From Hemerocallis citrina (Eukaryota; Streptophyta; Magnoliopsida; Asparagales; Asphodelaceae), in assembly GCA_017893485.1 (NCBI GenBank), contig CM030360.1, positions 146,196,516-146,260,515 of the forward strand: a stretch of 64,000 bases of DNA, given 5' to 3'. The notes below the pieces were generated by a model. That model did not search any database. It saw nothing but the letters and a program-made list of their open reading frames with translations, and was not told the DNA's origin. The translations under genes and the position numbers were made by a program. Shown here in pieces: positions 59,711-64,000 of the stretch. Each line of letters starts with the position of its first letter. The stretch's first letter is position 1.

Positions 59711-60593
59711 AGACATGGGTATGTCATCAAGCTTCAAATGATCTGAATGTAAGTCATCCGGTAGAGAGAGGTTCCAAATCTTACTCGAACAAAAAACTGT
59801 AGAAGGGTCCAAAAAAAGGCCTCTACCGGAGTACCGAAAAGGGCATAAGATTCTTTTAAAGCAAACAGTCCAGTTCAATAGGCAACAAAAAGTAAAGAGA
59901 ATTCAAAATGGCATATGTAGATGGAAAAAAAAAATGAATTAATAGATTCATTTCCATATAAATTTGACACAGGGGACAACCAAAAGTCACATGAATGCTA
60001 ATATAGCCTATTATAGAATAATCAACACCATTCATGATGCCATGATGGTCATAATGTCCTAAAATGTCTGCATAAAATCTCATGTGAAATCGAGATCACT
60101 TTCCCATCAAGTGAATAGAATAAAGGAAAAAGAAAGGGAAAACGTTTTTTCACCTTTAATGGTATAACAAACTGAAACACTTAAAGCATCCGAAAATGAT
60201 TTCCCAACCATATGATTGTCTATACACAAGTAATTTAGAACATGTAGTTGTAGGCCACCCTTTATATAAGTACATAAGATGTCTTTCTAAGGACACTTTA
60301 AAAATGTATGTGTATAAGAATATTAAAAAATCTACTATATTAGAAGGCCAGATCGATATAATTACGAATTCATCCTTCAAAAAAAAAGAAAAAAAAGATA
60401 CAGGATACAGATCACTATGGAGAAAAACACAAAAAAATAACATGATCTAGTTATTTCAACTCAGAAATGAAACCATCATAGCAAAGATAGTATAGTACCA
60501 TGGCTGCTGAAGATAACTTGTATATGATGATGGGGCTTGAGCTTCCATTGCACCTAATGTATCACCATGATAGGAACCGTTGAGGGCTAAAAC
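59711..60593 (-). pseudogene. BIO1-like: Two exons like the DAPA-aminotransferase half of BIO3-BIO1 (probable pseudogene)
   Basis: On the minus strand the exon 60593-60499 reads VLALNGSYHGDTLGAMEAQA then PSSYTSYLQQPW. It is bounded by actcag (acceptor) and gtact (donor). The next exon, from 59834 to about 59711, reads YSGRGLFLDPSTVFCSSKIW then NLSLPDD. This order and spacing match plant 7,8-diaminopelargonate aminotransferase, the enzyme that transaminates KAPA with S-adenosylmethionine in mitochondrial biotin synthesis. The acceptor of the second exon reads cg instead of ag, and no downstream exons follow before the RSH gene. A stop falls near 59710. It looks like a decayed fragment; upstream exons, if any, would lie beyond the LINE. 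Confidence 0.65.
59835..60498. other. Intron-like AT-rich DNA between the two BIO1-like exons
   Basis: No other exon or element was recognised in this stretch. Small open frames are chance. Confidence 0.4.
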
Positions 60594-61037
60594 CTGAGTA
60601 TTCAAAATTATGAGGATTTCCCAGCATGTTTGCAAGAAAATAGAAACAAGTAAAACTGTAAAACTGTAAATTTACAACTGATAATAGAATGCAGTGAGGA
60701 TTATGTAATGTATGAAACCAGGTATATGCATGGATGTCTAATGTAATGTTTGCGTTCTTGCAGAGTTTGGTAATGTTTCTGTATTACTTGCAAGTTATAT
60801 ATTCTGGATCCCTTTATGAACTCTGGAGCATTGGATTCCATCACTCAGCAGCCAATCAACATGGTGAGCTACCCGGTGAGTAACCGGATGAACCTACATT
60901 AATCAAAAGAAGCAACTAAATACAAAGCTTTCCGAAACCCATCATAAAGGACAGTGGACCTATCCAAACCCATCAAAATTTCATTTAACAAAACAAACTA
61001 ATTGCTCCATAAGCTCACTTTAACATGATACCTCCAA
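60594..61037. other. Stretch upstream of the BIO1-like exons, no feature identified
   Basis: AT-rich. On the minus strand no earlier BIO1/BIO3 exon could be recognised. The LINE begins near its right edge. Confidence 0.4.
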
Positions 61038-61071
61038 AACACAGGGGCAACACTGCTGAGAGGAAGAAGCC

Positions 61072-63540
61072 ATGAAAGGAGCCATGAAAGGAGAAGATTT
61101 CAGAAGCCATCGTCCTCATCACCAAAGGTATTCAGAAGCCTCCCACCCTTCTCGCCAGCTGATGAAGAGAGGCAGAGATGACGAGGTGGAGCGTTGGGTT
61201 CAAGTTAGAGGCAGGGATACTGAGAGAGGAATAGATGCTAGAGACTCTTCTCGCCACCGTTCGAGAGAGGGGCGCCGCGACCATAGAGGTCCGGAGCAGA
61301 GGGGCGTTGAGTCTGAGGGACATAGAGTTCCTCCGAAGGTATCAACTGTTAGAACCCCTCCGGGTGAGGAGGATACTTAACTTGGAGCACTTGTTCAGCA
61401 GAGGGCATCTTATCTCCAGGCTACTAAGAGGTCTTTGGGAGGTGCGAGACGAGATGGAGCTCTCAGAGATGGTGGGTCGTCGGAGTTGGAGCTGATGAAG
61501 AAGAAAGAGGATGAGGAAGGGGAGTGGATATTGTATAAACCCAAAAGAGTTAAGAAGGCTGAAAGAAAGGCGGAAGCTTTGAGCGCTTCATCGTCCTCCT
61601 CTCTTGCGCGCTCGCCGAAGCAGCCATCATGCCACAAATGTGCGGAGAAGGGCCATTCGATTCACGAATGTCCTAATGACTGGTTTTGCTACGCGTGCAG
61701 GAGGTTCGGACACATTTCCAAGAACTGTCCCAAGATCAAGTCAATCGAAAGGCCAACCAAGGTTACGGCAGGTCCAGGCTCGGGGTCTCAAAACCTGAAT
61801 TTGGGAAACGGCAAGCATTCGCTGCCTGTTAAGTCGGAGGAAAGTTTTGACTGCCGCAGATTGGTAGCCAGGGCGATCATCTCCCCGACCCCAATCATGG
61901 CGGAGTTCGAGGGACGTCTGCAACACTCTGTTATGTTGAAGATCCACACTGGCCATCCCACAGTCGAAGCGATCAAGGAGCTCCTCTCTGCAGCTGTCCG
62001 CCCAAGTTCGAGATTAGATTGGATCATCAAGAAAATGAACCAAGACTTGTTGATGGTTTTCTGCGGGAACGATGAAGTAACTAGGGAGGTTCTCGCCAAC
62101 GGGAGTCTCGAAGGGGATGATTTCTATATAACCATGAGTAGGTGGTCGAGGAAGACGGGAGCTTTGCGTATAGATCCGCGCTCAGCGGTGTGGCTTCGAT
62201 TGAGTAATGTTCCTTTGCAATGTTGGGTCAAATCTGGATTCCAAAATCTCGTCCACGGTTTTGGGGACCTTATCTGTATTGATAGAGCTACTGCTACAAT
62301 GGAGAGGAGAGAGTTCGCGAGGATCCAAGTTGGGGTAGAAGATACCAGTCTTATTCCTTCGGTCGTCATCGCGCAATATGAAGAGGAGCGTTATGAGATT
62401 AAGATTATTGTCGAACGTAAAAAGAAATCAGTCTCCTTCAGAGACTCACCGGAGCGAGATGGGTCGACCTCGGAGTTCGAAGTTAGATCTGAACGCAGGG
62501 TAGAAGACGATGGAGAGCCGTTGGATCTGGAGAGAGGTCATCTGGACCGTAGATTGGGTTTCCAAGGTAGCAAGCAAGATGGTCCTTCAGATCCAGCTAA
62601 GAGTCATCGCAGCCATCCATCTCAGCTGACAGTTGTTGGGAAGAGTATACGGGATTTAGGGGTTGCAGTGGTCAATAAGCCAAGTCAGGTACAGTGCAGG
62701 CGTCAAATCACTTCGGATGGTACGAAGATGGGACAGGGTTCGGCGGTGCAGGAGGTTGACAGCTCAGCAGCATTTCAATCAAAGCTCAATCTGTCCAAAG
62801 CAGGGGGGCCCACCAAAAAGCAGCTTGACATTATCAACATGTCAAACTTGGACTTTCGAACCGCTGTGGAAAACGCAGTGCGGGAAATTTCTGAGACTTT
62901 TATCAAAAGAGGATCTGGCCCAATTGTTCAGGTTGGGCCCAATGAGGCTGGGCTGGCGAGTGCGAAGTCCATTTTTGAAACTGGCCAGGGCTCGGGAGCG
63001 AAGGATCTGCGCGACTTGGAGGAGGATCAGGATTTTGAACTAGGAGATGTGGTACCGGTTCTCCAAGCTTATTCTGGCGATGTAGGTGGCCTCGGTCCGG
63101 CACTGGTACCAGAACACAGGGAGGGAAAACAAATGTGCCCTTCTGCAGATAAAGAAATTGAGTCCGTAGGGGAAGCGGATGGGGAAGATGATAGAATCGG
63201 CGCGTTAGATGGAGATGGCGTTCTGTATTCGGACTCAGAGGGGGAGTTTGAGAGCAGAGTAAAGGCGCTCACCCCTGGAGCAGACGATAGTGTAGAAGCA
63301 AATGAGGGAGATAGATTCGTGGATGAGGTCAAAAGAAAAAGCAAGAGACAATTGGATCGTTGGGGGGAGAAGGGTCCGAGCGAGGGGGATCTCATTAGAT
63401 CAGCAGCTAAGGCGAGGGAGCCTACATCCGCATGCGGAGGTATGTTTTCAATTTTGAACTTCATTTCAGATGATAATCTTATTTTTTATGCCTGTATTTT
63501 GGGTCTGGATATGGGGCGGTCCTACGCAGAACAACTTTAA
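61072..63540 (+). CDS. LINE ORF1: zinc-knuckle, nucleic-acid-binding protein
   Basis: ATG 61435 gives 701 residues. The same frame is open upstream to ATG 61072 apart from one TAA at 61378-61380, so the ancestral protein may have been about 820 residues. The upstream part is Arg/His/Glu-rich, as in plant L1 ORF1 N-termini. In the 701-residue form two CCHC knuckles lie near 62-100: CHKCAEKGHSIHEC and CYACRRFGHISKNC. A globular domain of the DUF4283 kind spans about 145-310 (AEFEGRLQHSVMLKI; LMVFCGNDEVTREVLAN; AVWLRLSNVPLQCW), followed by a long acidic, disordered tail. The protein would coat LINE RNA. The knuckles come before the globular domain, where many L1 ORF1 proteins have them after it. 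Confidence 0.8.
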
Positions 63541-63641
63541 AAAGTCAATATAATCAGAGAGGAGGCGTTTAGACTCGCTATTTAGTGCGGGACTTTGCGG
63601 GAGAGTGGTTGGAAGGGGTAGATTTACCGTTAGTTTTATCC

Positions 63642-64000
63642 ATGAGTTACATTTTCTGGAACGTAAGAGGGATAAGGACGAAGGTCAAATCTAGATTAGT
63701 TAACGACACTATTAATAGGTGTAAACCGAAAATTTGTGCGTTTATTGAAACTAAGATTATCGACCCGAAGGAGATTGACTTCCAGGGACTGTCTTCTCTC
63801 AGAGATTTCGAGTGGCGGTTTAAGTCCTCTGTAGGCATGTCGGGTGGGATCGCGATGGGGATAGATCCCAAATTTTTTGATTTTTTAGATTTTTTCGTAG
63901 GAGGCTTCTCGGTCACCATAAGGATTAGACGCAAAAGGGATGGGTGGGTCCATATGGTTTCGGCTGTATACGGTCCTTGTAATTCCAACCTTAGAGAGGA
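63642..64000 (+). CDS. LINE ORF2, N-terminal endonuclease (truncated by the window edge)
   Basis: ATG 63642 begins MSYIFWNVRGIRTKVKSRLV. This is followed by CAFIETKI, GGIAMGID and WVHMVSAVYGPCN, the first motifs of an APE-type endonuclease. The Asn of WNVRG and the Glu of IETK are metal-binding positions. It nicks target DNA to prime reverse transcription. 119 codons are visible with no stop; the rest is outside. Confidence 0.85.
   Translation, partial: MSYIFWNVRGIRTKVKSRLVNDTINRCKPKICAFIETKIIDPKEIDFQGLSSLRDFEWRFKSSVGMSGGIAMGIDPKFFDFLDFFVGGFSVTIRIRRKRDGWVHMVSAVYGPCNSNLRE

Larger units (their letters stand above)
61038..64000 (+). mobile_element. L1-type LINE, 5' part, running off the window
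   Basis: Contains ORF1 (61072/61435-63540) and the start of ORF2 (63642 onward), with 101 bp between. The left boundary is approximate, set just before the first ATG. RT and 3' end lie outside. The reading frames are largely intact, so this is a young copy. Confidence 0.8.

Overview
The window is plant nuclear DNA from a TE-rich eudicot genome. The evidence is spliced nuclear genes with GT-AG introns (an RSH2/RSH3-type chloroplast RelA/SpoT homologue and decayed exons of a BIO3-BIO1-like biotin gene), and plant-type Tat gypsy, FAR1-type MULE, Helitron, RTE, L1 and hAT elements. The species cannot be told. No tRNA, rRNA or CRISPR was seen.

1-41 kb is almost entirely nested transposons. The outer unit appears to be one long-TIR Mutator-like element (MULE-A). 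Its two ends, at about 3139 and 37504, are inverted copies. It carries a broken FAR1-type transposase on the left, a broken plant-mobile-domain (PMD) gene on the right, and arrays of about 330-bp units with large palindromes just inside each TIR. Into it went a 13.4-kb Tat-lineage gypsy retrotransposon (5798-19245, coding strand minus, plus two spliced or frameshifted genes on the opposite strand), a Helitron (20009-21523), and a 10-kb noncoding LTR-type insertion (27143-37164, TSD GTGTG). That insertion itself holds a second LTR-type insertion (28167-31851, TSD TTCCG) with its own Helitron (30075-30622), and an L1 remnant (about 34509-36845). Outside MULE-A on the left lie an LTR end of the same family as the 10-kb insertion (1-985), a tandem array, a foldback element and another Helitron. 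On the right lie a duplicated TIR end and a minus-strand RTE LINE remnant (37805-40620).

41.3-49.7 kb is a second, simpler long-TIR MULE (MULE-B). Its three-exon FAR1-type transposase is nearly intact but has an in-frame stop and has lost the first catalytic Asp. Its long 3' part holds about 1.6 kb of 46-bp tandem repeats, three copies of a 150-bp repeat and a nested non-autonomous relative.

50.3-57.3 kb is the one intact host gene: a six-exon RSH2/RSH3-type gene predicted to make a 675-residue chloroplast enzyme that makes and degrades (p)ppGpp. Introns 1 and 2 contain hAT-type non-autonomous elements; the one in intron 2 has a perfect 8-bp target duplication.

57.3-64 kb is AT-rich flanking DNA with two decayed exons resembling the diaminopelargonate aminotransferase half of BIO3-BIO1 (minus strand). 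It ends in the 5' part of an L1-type LINE (ORF1 plus the start of ORF2) that runs off the window.
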